From assembly GCF_965228705.1 (NCBI RefSeq), contig NZ_OZ245832.1, positions 1,488,001 to 1,552,000 of the forward strand: a stretch of DNA of 64,000 nt, given 5' to 3'. Both the position numbers and the translations under genes were made by a program. The first letter of the stretch is position 1. Every line of letters starts with the position of its first letter. Shown one piece after another: positions 17,575-25,627 of this stretch. The stretch is from Croceimicrobium sp965228705. Its GTDB lineage: Bacteria > Bacteroidota > Bacteroidia > Flavobacteriales > Schleiferiaceae. Below the pieces are notes generated by a model. That model was not told where the DNA came from. It ran no database searches and was given only the letters and a program-made list of their open reading frames with translations.

Positions 17575-18819
17575 ATGGGAAAGAATATCTTTTTCGAGTA
17601 CTTAAAAATCGCGCTGCAAAGTATAAAAAGCCAAGCGCTGCGAACCATTTTGACGGCATTAATTATTGCCATCGGAATCACTGCGCTGGTTGGAATACTA
17701 ACCGCTATCGATGCGATTAAGTCTTCTCTTACCGGACAATTCGCTTTATTGGGAGCCAATACCTTTACCATTCAGAATAGAGGACCTAATATTCGCATTG
17801 GTCGCAGTGGTGAGAGACCCAAAAACTATCCCTCCATTACCTATTATGAGGCCATGAAATTTAAGGAACGTATGCCTGCCACTCGGGCTCGTACCAGCGT
17901 TTCATTCCAGGCCACCGGCATTGCAGAGGCCAAGTACAAGAACCTCAAAACCAATCCTAATGTATCGGTTATGGCCGCCGACGAAAACTATTTACATACC
18001 GGTGGTTATGAATTGGAAAGTGGCCGAAATCTTAGCTTAAACGACATCAAAGATGCGGCGGCAGTGGCTCTAATTGGTCAAGATATCGTGCGCAATTTAT
18101 TCCCCAAAGAAGTAGCCTTGGGGAAGTTCATTAGTATTGGCGATGCTCGTTATCGCATTGTAGGCATCTTGGCCCCCAAAGGAAACTCCTTTGGTTTTGG
18201 TGGTGATAAATCCATGTTTATTCCAATCACCAAAGCGCGCACCAAATATGCTACTGCCAATCGCAGTTTTGCCGTGAACGTAATGGCCCTGGAAAGCACA
18301 GAATTGGAATCAGTAGTGGATGAAGCTACGGCGACCATGCGAGCCGTTCGAAAACTAAACCCCAAAGAAGAAACCAATTTCAATATTATAAAGAGCGATA
18401 GTGTTAGCGAAAGCTTAATTGAAAACCTCAGCTATGTTAGTATGGCTGCGATAATTATTGCGGCGATCACATTATTGGGCGCAGCCATCGCCTTGATGAA
18501 CATCATGTTGGTTTCTGTAACGGAAAGAACCAGTGAAATTGGAATTCGCAAAGCGATAGGTGCCAAATCCAATGCCATTCTTAGTCAGTTTTTAACCGAA
18601 GCCATCGCCATTTGCTTCCTGGGTGGATTGGCTGGCATTATTTTCGGAATTCTTATCGGAAATGGCATCTCCATGTTAGTAGGAGGAGCCTTTATTATTC
18701 CCTGGGCCTGGATGAGCCTTTCGGCCATCATCTGTTTCCTGGTGGGTCTCGTTTCAGGTTTCTACCCGGCCCTTAAAGCTAGCCGCCTGGATCCGATCGA
18801 AAGCTTACGCTACGAGTAG
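17575..18819 (+). CDS. MacB/FtsX-type ABC transporter permease
   Basis: A 414-residue permease with one N-terminal membrane segment (LRTILTALIIAIGITALVGI), a large extracytoplasmic MacB core domain (about 45-270) and three C-terminal segments of the FtsX domain, including ERTSEIGIRKAIGAK, the coupling-helix motif. It ends in the family's SRLDPIESLRYE. Such permeases use mechanotransmission rather than substrate passage and need a LolD/MacB-type ATPase. None is encoded beside it, so the ATPase must be elsewhere. It resembles the permease at 40871 in layout. A 7-bp tandem repeat follows its stop. Confidence 0.88.
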   Translation: MGKNIFFEYLKIALQSIKSQALRTILTALIIAIGITALVGILTAIDAIKSSLTGQFALLGANTFTIQNRGPNIRIGRSGERPKNYPSITYYEAMKFKERMPATRARTSVSFQATGIAEAKYKNLKTNPNVSVMAADENYLHTGGYELESGRNLSLNDIKDAAAVALIGQDIVRNLFPKEVALGKFISIGDARYRIVGILAPKGNSFGFGGDKSMFIPITKARTKYATANRSFAVNVMALESTELESVVDEATATMRAVRKLNPKEETNFNIIKSDSVSESLIENLSYVSMAAIIIAAITLLGAAIALMNIMLVSVTERTSEIGIRKAIGAKSNAILSQFLTEAIAICFLGGLAGIIFGILIGNGISMLVGGAFIIPWAWMSLSAIICFLVGLVSGFYPALKASRLDPIESLRYE

Positions 18820-18838
18820 TTTCCTCCCCACAACGAGA

Positions 18839-18901
18839 CCAACGACCAACGACCAACGACCAACTACTTACTACCAACTACCAACTACCATTTACCAACT
18901 A
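18839..18901. repeat. Nine-copy 7-bp tandem repeat (CCAACGA/CCAACTA)
   Basis: Nine in-phase heptamers fill 63 bases: three CCAACGA, then CCAACTA, CTTACTA, CCAACTA, CCAACTA, CCATTTA, CCAACTA. The phase never slips, while positions 2-3 and 5-6 vary. It lies between the stop of the ABC permease and the next gene (start 18948), within a pyrimidine-rich stretch without guanine after 18858. It is not coding. Function is unknown. Confidence 0.85.
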
Positions 18902-18947
18902 CCTCCAATTTCCTCCCCTTCTTCCCGTTTCCCTATAAACAGGTTTA

Positions 18948-19670
18948 ATGCGAAAAAGGAAAATTGTAAAGGGAACCCTAGTCCTAGTTTTCTTGGTTTT
19001 AACCGGCTCTTGCATGCCACAGTTCTTCCATCGAAACAAGGGGAAGAGCATCTCACATGGCAGTCCTGGAAAGGGCAGTTTGGAAAACGGATACCTTATA
19101 GACTACCGCCTTAAAAATGCCAAGTACTTCAGTTTAACCAGCTACTATGTTTTAGGCAATGGCTACCTCAATTCTAAAGTTTATCACACCTTAAAAGATG
19201 CTTATGCCGCCTGCGAGGAAACTTGTCCAGAGCGCAAATTCTATTATATGGAATGCTCCTCACATAATGGTGGCAAGCAATTGATCCATCGCACGCATCA
19301 GAATGGAATGAGTGTCGACTTTATGGTTCCTTTAAAAAAGGGAAATCGACCGGCAACATTTTACGATCATTGGGGAATCTGGCATTACCTTCTGAATTTC
19401 GATTCTTCGGGAAAATTAAATCTGAACTCCAAAGTGGAGATTGATTTCGAAACCATGGCTAAGCATATTCTGGCCCTGGACAATGCCGCTAAAAAGCAGG
19501 GACTAAAGATTAAAAAAGTGATACTCAAGATCAATCTTAAAGATGATTTCTTTCGCAGTCCAACCGGAAAAGAAATAAAAAGAAGAGGAATTTATTTTGC
19601 CCAGGCCTTGAGTCCGGTAGTGGATAAACTGCATGATGATCATTACCATATTGACTTCGCTTTGCGCTAA
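18948..19670 (+). CDS. LAS-type metallopeptidase lipoprotein (MepA-like murein endopeptidase)
   Basis: A 240-residue protein. An N-terminal hydrophobic stretch ends in LTGSC, a lipobox that would make Cys22 the lipidated residue. The rest resembles penicillin-insensitive murein endopeptidases of the LAS superfamily: GKGSLENGYLI, the zinc motif HRTHQNGMSVDF (His and Asp ligands) and a C-terminal DDHYHIDFAL with the HxH pair. Such enzymes cut cross-links in peptidoglycan. The match is by motif only; overall similarity looks distant. It lies 28 bases upstream of the exported hydrolase operon and may belong to it. A VanY-like LAS enzyme occurs at 38792. Confidence 0.7.
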   Translation: MRKRKIVKGTLVLVFLVLTGSCMPQFFHRNKGKSISHGSPGKGSLENGYLIDYRLKNAKYFSLTSYYVLGNGYLNSKVYHTLKDAYAACEETCPERKFYYMECSSHNGGKQLIHRTHQNGMSVDFMVPLKKGNRPATFYDHWGIWHYLLNFDSSGKLNLNSKVEIDFETMAKHILALDNAAKKQGLKIKKVILKINLKDDFFRSPTGKEIKRRGIYFAQALSPVVDKLHDDHYHIDFALR

Positions 19671-19698
19671 TTAACAAGGGAAATCACTATGTTTAAGG

Positions 19699-20649
19699 AT
19701 GCCTAAATCTCCTTTAGTTATACTCTTGTTTAGTATTGGATGCCTGTTTTCGGGCCTTGCTCAAAAGACTCAGTTCTTTTACCTGGATTCTAGCGATAGC
19801 ACTAAAAATTCAGCCCTCTTAATCCTGCCCGAAAAGCCTGTAATTAAGGGTTTACTCATTCGTGACTATACCCACTTGCCGAGCTTGGAATCTTTAAAAG
19901 AAAGTCCCTATCAATGGCGCGACCTGGCGCTGAATAGTGGATTGGCTATACTCTACACCAGTAGCACTCAAGTCTTCCCGGAGCTTTATCTTAAAGATCG
20001 GGGCTTGGAGGTTCTGGACAGTTTACTGGGAAAAGTACTGGCGACCTACTCCATTCCAGAAAATGCCTTGTTTATTGGTGGCATATCTGCCAGCGGCACT
20101 CGAGCCTTGCGCTATGTTCAATACTGCGCTGCAGGTAAATCAAATTTCGATATTCGAATGCGCGGGGCTTTTGCAGTTGATGCTCCTCTGGATATGGAAC
20201 GTTTCTATCAATCTGTGCATTGGAATAAAAACAAGTTTAAAGCAGGCATGCTCTGGGAAGCGAATTATATGCAAGACTATTATGCTCGTGAAATGGGCTG
20301 CAGTCCCGAAGAATGCCCGAAACGCTACCATTCCGCCTCCGTTCACTCCTACCGCGATAGCAGTTGCAGTCAAGCTCAACTCCTAATGGGCAGTAGTGTT
20401 TTACTAATCCATGAGCCCGATATGGATTGGTGGTCGAATGAAAGAGGAGCCTCCTATTTTGATATCAATTCCTTTGATTTGGTTGGACTTCACACTTGCT
20501 TATTAAATGAGGCGCATTCTGATCTTGAAATCATCTGTACCAGTGGTAAAGGATTTGATAAAGAAGGAAATCGCAATTGCCATTCCTGGACCATTGTAGA
20601 TGAAAACTATTTAATTGAATGGATTTTAGACCGATGCGAAAGCCCTTAA
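19699..20649 (+). CDS. Exported alpha/beta-hydrolase-like protein
   Basis: A 316-residue protein with a signal peptide (hydrophobic to about residue 21, GLAQ). GGISASG at 127-133 looks like a nucleophile elbow with Ser130. A possible acid (HEPDMDWW) and a histidine (NCHSWTIVDENYLIEWI) follow in the right order for an alpha/beta hydrolase. There are at least eight cysteines, several close together (GCSPEECP, DSSCS), suggesting disulfides in the periplasm or outside. The substrate is unknown. TATGTTTA, one mismatch from the -7 consensus, lies nine bases before the start. The next gene starts inside its last 16 bases. Confidence 0.55.
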   Translation: MPKSPLVILLFSIGCLFSGLAQKTQFFYLDSSDSTKNSALLILPEKPVIKGLLIRDYTHLPSLESLKESPYQWRDLALNSGLAILYTSSTQVFPELYLKDRGLEVLDSLLGKVLATYSIPENALFIGGISASGTRALRYVQYCAAGKSNFDIRMRGAFAVDAPLDMERFYQSVHWNKNKFKAGMLWEANYMQDYYAREMGCSPEECPKRYHSASVHSYRDSSCSQAQLLMGSSVLLIHEPDMDWWSNERGASYFDINSFDLVGLHTCLLNEAHSDLEIICTSGKGFDKEGNRNCHSWTIVDENYLIEWILDRCESP

Positions 20650-22010
20650 TTTTATTTTTCGGTTTGCTACTGCTTAGTCTGGGAGCAAATACTATCAAGG
20701 CTCAGGCTTTGAGCCAGGATGAGCTACTGAAAGATTTAGAACAGCTTAAATCTGCCATTGAGAAATACCAGGTTACCCTATTTGAATTTCAAAGCCCTGA
20801 ACTCTGGGATCAGCGCTGCACTGAGCTCTTTAGCCAGATCAAAGACGATTCAGCTCAAAGCTATTCTCATCAGAAAGCCTTTTATTGGATTAGTCGCCTA
20901 ACTAGTCTGGCCAATGAAGGTCATTATGGGCTTGGAAACTGGCAGGATACTGTGCACTCCGGATTTCTGGCGAACCGCTATCGCTACCTCCCAATCACCG
21001 TATGGATGATCGAGGGTCGCTTGTACTTGCGAAAAGATTATTCTAAAGAACAATGTTTAAATCCTGGTGGGGAAATCCTTTCTATCAATGGGATCAGCAG
21101 CACCGAAAGCGTAGACATTCTTCGTAAATGCAACCCTGCCGATGCGAATATCCTTAGCTACAAGGATGCGGTGATTGAATCTGGATTTAATTGGCAATAC
21201 TATCTCTATGTTGATACGGCTCGCCTAGCTAAAATTCAATATCTAAAAAATGACAGTATCCAAAACTGCCAAATAAAGGCCCTGTGTAGAGATAGTCTTT
21301 TTGCTCAGGTGAATCGTTTAAATCCACAGGCAAAATCCAAGGCTGAGGATCCATTTTACTCCTTGAGATTTGAATCCAACATTGCCTGGCTGGAACTCCC
21401 CTCCTTCGATCGAAATCGCATGGAGCAATTTGATATTGACCCGGATGACTTTTATGAAGCCATTTTTGATAGCATAAATGCCGCCCAAAGCGAACATCTG
21501 GTAATTGACCTAAGGGCTAACACCGGTGGCCGGAATGAAATGGTCGATGAGATTTTACCCTACCTCATCCATGAAGAGCAGCAAGTTGACTTCCTGCGCA
21601 AATCCATTTCCTGGAAAGGAAAGGAGAAAAAATATCGTTTTCCAAAACGAGATAAAAATGCTTTTCCGGGACAAATCTATGTGCTTATTGATGGTTTGAG
21701 TTTTTCCAATGGCAGTGTCTTGGCTAGGCATCTCAAGGAATATAGTAATGCCATGATAATTGGTGAGGAAAGTGGTTCTCGTTACACGGGATTTGCCGCT
21801 GGCTCTCAAGAACAAATTACCTTACAGAACAGCGGATTGCAGATAAGCATTCCCCGTTATTATCTTTTCTATGGTTTAAACCTGAATCAAGAAAACAGCG
21901 ATCAAGGGGTGATCCCGCACATCCCGGTGAAATATGGATTAGAAGATCGATTAATGGAAAAGGACTTAGCCCGGGACGTGGTTTTAGAGCAAATAAAAAA
22001 GCGACAATAA
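20634..22010 (+). CDS. S41 family peptidase (tail-specific protease-like)
   Basis: About 458 residues with a signal peptide (ILFFGLLLLSLGANTIKAQA). The C-terminal half carries the S41 core: VIDLRANTGGRNEM, then IYVLIDGLSFSNGS with the likely catalytic serine, and IIGEESGSRYTG. The first half has no clear PDZ domain, although LNPGGEILSINGIS resembles a PDZ strand. S41 proteases cut exported or damaged proteins from the C-terminus. The start at 20634 gives a proper signal peptide; an ATG 15 bases earlier is also in frame. It overlaps the preceding gene by 16 bases and the following gene through TAATG. Confidence 0.82.
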   Translation: MRKPLILFFGLLLLSLGANTIKAQALSQDELLKDLEQLKSAIEKYQVTLFEFQSPELWDQRCTELFSQIKDDSAQSYSHQKAFYWISRLTSLANEGHYGLGNWQDTVHSGFLANRYRYLPITVWMIEGRLYLRKDYSKEQCLNPGGEILSINGISSTESVDILRKCNPADANILSYKDAVIESGFNWQYYLYVDTARLAKIQYLKNDSIQNCQIKALCRDSLFAQVNRLNPQAKSKAEDPFYSLRFESNIAWLELPSFDRNRMEQFDIDPDDFYEAIFDSINAAQSEHLVIDLRANTGGRNEMVDEILPYLIHEEQQVDFLRKSISWKGKEKKYRFPKRDKNAFPGQIYVLIDGLSFSNGSVLARHLKEYSNAMIIGEESGSRYTGFAAGSQEQITLQNSGLQISIPRYYLFYGLNLNQENSDQGVIPHIPVKYGLEDRLMEKDLARDVVLEQIKKRQ

Positions 22011-22306
22011 TGGAGGATAGAAGGTTTAAGCGCTTTAAAATTCTGCTGATTCCCTATTCCGTGTTTCTTTTAGCTTTTAATGCAACTTTTGTATGGATTG
22101 CTCCTGAATTAGGAATTAGCTCAGTCTACGATCCTTTAAACTATATCTTGTTTGGAATCCATTTTATACTGCTGATTATTTTCCTTCGACAGCAATGGCG
22201 GCCCGAATACTCCGTAAAACAAAAGATCAGTGGCAGCCTGGTACTTATCCTAATGGGACCTATTGGCTTTTGGCTATGGTTTGCATACCGCGGTCGACTT
22301 GCTTAA
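22010..22306 (+). CDS. Small membrane protein, three predicted segments
   Basis: A 98-residue protein with three hydrophobic stretches (about 10-30, 42-62 and 73-90), the last ending in GFWLWFAYRG. The pattern is faintly like small phospholipase D N-terminal-type membrane modules, but I cannot assign a family. Its ATG overlaps the stop of the S41 gene (TAATG) and the next gene begins ten bases after its stop, so it is certainly in the operon. Confidence 0.6.
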   Translation: MEDRRFKRFKILLIPYSVFLLAFNATFVWIAPELGISSVYDPLNYILFGIHFILLIIFLRQQWRPEYSVKQKISGSLVLILMGPIGFWLWFAYRGRLA

Positions 22307-22316
22307 TTTGCTGGCG

Positions 22317-22988
22317 ATGAAAGTACTACGCAATATTATCCCCATTGTATTAATCTTAGTAATTAGTCTAAGTCTGCGGCCAGTACGAGATTGGTTGGGA
22401 AATATCTTTCCCAAAAAGATTGAGAAACGGAGCTTGGCCTTGCAACCTTATGGCAATTTTGTCCCTGAATGGTCTGCCGAAATTAAAAGAAGTTTGGAGG
22501 CCACTTACCCCATGAAATTTCATCTTTTGAAATCTAGAGATCTACCGGAAGCGGCCTTTGTAAATATTAAGAGCCCCCGCTACAGAGCAGATTCCCTGCT
22601 ACAGGATTTAGCTCGTCTCAAAGCGGATACCCTGGACCATATCCTGGGCTTATGCACTCAAGATATTTCCACCACTAAAAGAGATCGTCAAGGTCAGGTA
22701 AAGAAACCCGAATCTCGATATTCGGATTGGGGAATATTTGGATTAGGTCAGCGCCCCGGAGTAGCGGCTATTGTCTCCAGCTTTCGCTTGATGCGTCCTC
22801 CCAAAGAGCTTTTTCTGGATCGATTAAAAAAGGTCAGCATCCATGAAGTAGGTCATAACCTGGGCCTGAAACATTGTGATGAACTTGAATGTGTTATGGC
22901 TGATGCCGCCGAAAGTCTAAGCACTGTTGACCAGGTTGGTTTTGAGCTTTGCAAAAAATGCAAAGGTGAAATTGGTCTTAAAGATTAA
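22317..22988 (+). CDS. Archaemetzincin-type zinc metalloprotease
   Basis: About 223 residues with an N-terminal membrane segment or signal (residues 4-20). The C-terminal half matches the archaemetzincin signature HExxHxxGx3Cx4CxMx17CxxC at every position: HEVGH at 176-180, Cys187, Cys192, Met194, Cys212 and Cys215. The histidines bind the catalytic zinc and the four cysteines a structural zinc. Known archaemetzincins are mostly soluble, so the N-terminal anchor is unusual. An ATG at 22263 is in frame but lies inside the preceding gene. It is followed four bases later by the next operon gene. The substrate is unknown. Confidence 0.85.
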   Translation: MKVLRNIIPIVLILVISLSLRPVRDWLGNIFPKKIEKRSLALQPYGNFVPEWSAEIKRSLEATYPMKFHLLKSRDLPEAAFVNIKSPRYRADSLLQDLARLKADTLDHILGLCTQDISTTKRDRQGQVKKPESRYSDWGIFGLGQRPGVAAIVSSFRLMRPPKELFLDRLKKVSIHEVGHNLGLKHCDELECVMADAAESLSTVDQVGFELCKKCKGEIGLKD

Positions 22989-22992
22989 AACT

Positions 22993-23925
22993 ATGTGCTG
23001 GAAAATAAGCCTCTTTCTAGGCCTGCTCCTAACAGGGCTTCATGCTCAGGATAATCCACCCAAGCTTTTTCGAATGTACTATCAGGGCTATGAGCGGATG
23101 CCCAATTTTCACTTCGTTTCATTAAGTGATGCCTATTTCTCGCATTCGGAAGAAGAAAGCTCAGTTATAGCGGAGGACTATTTAGAATATGCCGGATTCA
23201 AGGAGCAGAACTACCATGTGCTTAGTGCTACTAATCGCAAGCTTTTCCTGGATCGTTGTGGCTTCAGCGAAAAAGACTTTCTATATGTTTATGATCTGGA
23301 TTCCAATATCACTTTGAAATACCCCCTGGCGAAGCTCAAAGTTTCGGCCTTTGTTAATCTGTATTCAGGAGAAAATGATCAGCCCTTTCGTGAGTATGAT
23401 TATGTAATAGGTTTGGAAATAGACTCCAATTTCTTGCCTTTAAGGTATAATGTACATCAGAATAATTTTGCCATTATAGCTTCAGAAAATCCCTTTGAGA
23501 AAGCGAATATTGAAATCATGCAATTCACCGAAATGCCCTATGAGCATGTTCCATTTGCAGATAGCTTAAGCCCGAAGGACAGCACCTCCCTCTTTTTCTT
23601 TACCTATAAATATGGCCCTCTTCAAATTATTGCCATGGATAGAGGGGAAAAGTTCCGCCCGCATTACCGTCGCCTTTTGGTCTATGATCTAAGACGCGGA
23701 GTTTATATAAATAGCTTCGAATACTTCGACTCTGAAGGTAGTTCAGTGGCGCCCCTTAATATTCAAGCTCGTAATTTTGGCGCCAATCAATGGGTAGGCC
23801 CCTTAATAAATGGCTATGGCCCAATCCTATTTGGTTTCAGCTACCAATCCTTTAGCTGTGAAGATTTAGAGTTTCTGGCACCCGGACAAATGCCGCTACC
23901 CATATTATGCGACAATCGACATTAA
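22993..23925 (+). CDS. Exported protein of unknown function
   Basis: About 310 residues starting MCWKIS with a signal peptide (LFLGLLLTGLHAQ). The body is rich in aromatic residues and short beta-like stretches, with no repeat or family I recognise. One cysteine lies mid-protein (DRCGF) and three near the C-terminus. An ATG 66 bases upstream is in frame but inside the archaemetzincin gene; the internal start gives the signal peptide. Its last 19 bases overlap the following TPR gene. Its role is probably linked to the protease operon, by context only. Confidence 0.6.
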   Translation: MCWKISLFLGLLLTGLHAQDNPPKLFRMYYQGYERMPNFHFVSLSDAYFSHSEEESSVIAEDYLEYAGFKEQNYHVLSATNRKLFLDRCGFSEKDFLYVYDLDSNITLKYPLAKLKVSAFVNLYSGENDQPFREYDYVIGLEIDSNFLPLRYNVHQNNFAIIASENPFEKANIEIMQFTEMPYEHVPFADSLSPKDSTSLFFFTYKYGPLQIIAMDRGEKFRPHYRRLLVYDLRRGVYINSFEYFDSEGSSVAPLNIQARNFGANQWVGPLINGYGPILFGFSYQSFSCEDLEFLAPGQMPLPILCDNRH

Positions 23926-25097
23926 TACTAATCATGCTTTTTAGCGGATTGACTTTAGGGCTTTTCGCTCAAAGAACTGTATTGCAAAAAAGTCAGGAAC
24001 TGATAAGTAAAAACCAGTTTGCACAGGCATTTACAGTATTAGATCAAGCTGATCCTCAAAATAATAAGAGTCACATATTTGAAGCGAAATTGCATTTGAT
24101 CTTAGATTTTCACTGCTATACAGAAGACTATCTTCATTTTGCCCTTTGTAATCTAAGTAGTGACGAAACGCTGGATTCTTTGCGTAGCATTCCAAAGGAA
24201 AATGGACTCATCTATTTTAAAGCGGACTCGATAGGGAAAGAATTGTTGAGCAAGGAACCTGGCAATATGCAGCTGCATTTAGCTATGGGCTATTTCTATC
24301 AAAAATTACTGGAGGCTAATCAAAAGGAGTATATGCCAAGCTCCGCTGCTCAAAGCCGCATGCAAATGCATTATGAATTGGCCGATCGGCAAGGCAGCCG
24401 CAATTACCAGTCGATGTATAGCTTGGGAATCTTAGCGATGAAAGGCCTCGATTTTCAGTCCGCCCTACCCTATTTAGAAAAGGCCATAGAACTAAAGCCA
24501 GATCATGCAGAATCACAAGCGAATTTGGCTTATGCCCTTTTACAGTTAAATCGCCAAGCAGAAGCTCGCAAGCATGCCGACCTGGCCCATCAATATTTTC
24601 AAGATTCGGCCTTAAAGGCGGAAGCGGCCTCGATGATGGCGCTCTCCTATTTACAATCCGGAAATGATAGTTTAGCGCTGGACTATTTTCGACAAGCCTA
24701 CTCCTTCAATCCTGACGCGCTAATTAGTTTAAGGAACCTATTACAATTGGAAAGGAAGATTGACAGTATAAGCTTTAAAAAAAGTCGGCTGCACTATTTC
24801 CAGCGCGATCCTCAAAGTACTACTACCTATAAGGATTTGTACAGCTTGCACCCCAGTTTTCAGGAAAAAGAGGCACTCCTGGCTTTTTATCAGAACCAAA
24901 TGAAAGAGCAGGCAGATTCCATCGTCCTAGCCAATCTCCATCTCTTTAGTGCTGTATTATTAAAGGATTTCCAGAAGGAAGAAGCAATGCAGAAAGAGCT
25001 AGCTTTGGCTCGCGAAATCTATATTCGTGAATATCCGCCCGAGCATGAAATTTTTGTTTTTATGCGTAGCTATTTCAGTCCAAAAAGTTCCAGATGA
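23907..25097 (+). CDS. Exported TPR protein
   Basis: A 396-residue protein with a signal peptide (LILIMLFSGLTLGLFAQ). Between about residues 150 and 270 are three or four TPR units (for example ALPYLEKAIELKPDHAESQANLAYALLQL). The remaining helices are less regular. It would sit in the periplasm or on the outer membrane as an adaptor. It overlaps the preceding gene by 19 bases and the following GNAT gene by four (ATGA), so translation is coupled. Confidence 0.75.
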   Translation: MRQSTLILIMLFSGLTLGLFAQRTVLQKSQELISKNQFAQAFTVLDQADPQNNKSHIFEAKLHLILDFHCYTEDYLHFALCNLSSDETLDSLRSIPKENGLIYFKADSIGKELLSKEPGNMQLHLAMGYFYQKLLEANQKEYMPSSAAQSRMQMHYELADRQGSRNYQSMYSLGILAMKGLDFQSALPYLEKAIELKPDHAESQANLAYALLQLNRQAEARKHADLAHQYFQDSALKAEAASMMALSYLQSGNDSLALDYFRQAYSFNPDALISLRNLLQLERKIDSISFKKSRLHYFQRDPQSTTTYKDLYSLHPSFQEKEALLAFYQNQMKEQADSIVLANLHLFSAVLLKDFQKEEAMQKELALAREIYIREYPPEHEIFVFMRSYFSPKSSR

Positions 25098-25561
25098 AAA
25101 TCAATTTAGGCTTTGCTAAGATGGAGGATCTTCCTGCCATCAAAAACCTCTTTGAAGCCAGCATACGTCAAACTTGCCAGGCAGATTACAGTGCTGCTGA
25201 AATCGAAGCTTGGCTGCAAACTCTTCAGAACAAGGATCGTTGGGAGGAGTTAATTAAGCAACAAGTAGTTTGGTTAGCAATGGCTGATACTCAATTAGCG
25301 GGCTTTTGTAGCCTCAAAGCCGGGGACTATCTCGACTTTATGTATGTATCGCCACATCATCAAGGCATGGGACTTGCTAAGCTATTGCTTAAAGCTGCCG
25401 TACTTGAAGCCCGCAAACAAGGAAAAGACACTCTAAGCTCTGATATCAGTATCACGGCGCGACCTTTCTTCGATAGTCAAGGATGGAAGGTAATTCGAAA
25501 GAATGAGAACCCCAGAGGAGATCAGGTTTTGATCAATTATCGCATGGAGTTTAGACTTTAA
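25094..25561 (+). CDS. GNAT family N-acetyltransferase
   Basis: A 155-residue cytoplasmic acetyltransferase. The acetyl-CoA-binding motif A is HHQGMGLAKLLL (about residues 95-106), preceded by the strand LDFMYVS, and FFDSQGWKVI is the typical C-terminal motif. The acceptor is unknown. It is the only clearly cytoplasmic member of the exported hydrolase operon and is coupled to the TPR gene by an ATGA overlap. A hairpin after its stop ends the transcript region. Confidence 0.85.
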   Translation: MKINLGFAKMEDLPAIKNLFEASIRQTCQADYSAAEIEAWLQTLQNKDRWEELIKQQVVWLAMADTQLAGFCSLKAGDYLDFMYVSPHHQGMGLAKLLLKAAVLEARKQGKDTLSSDISITARPFFDSQGWKVIRKNENPRGDQVLINYRMEFRL

Positions 25562-25572
25562 GGGCAATAAAA

Positions 25573-25605
25573 AAAGCCCCGGCTCTAAAAAAGAACCGAG
25601 GCTTT
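25573..25605 (-). terminator. Rho-independent terminator for the giant T9SS gene
   Basis: Arms at 25573-25586 and 25592-25605 pair over 14 bases with two G-U or mismatch positions. On the minus strand the stem is followed by a run of seven Ts and ATT, so it best terminates the leftward T9SS gene. It lies in the 66-base gap between convergent genes and may also slow rightward transcription. Confidence 0.8.
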
Positions 25606-25627
25606 CCCGTATTAACTATCTCTGTCT

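Noticed and set aside
18839..18901. CRISPR or coding repeat
   Set aside because: Units are 7 bases without spacers, and no frame through them belongs to a plausible gene.
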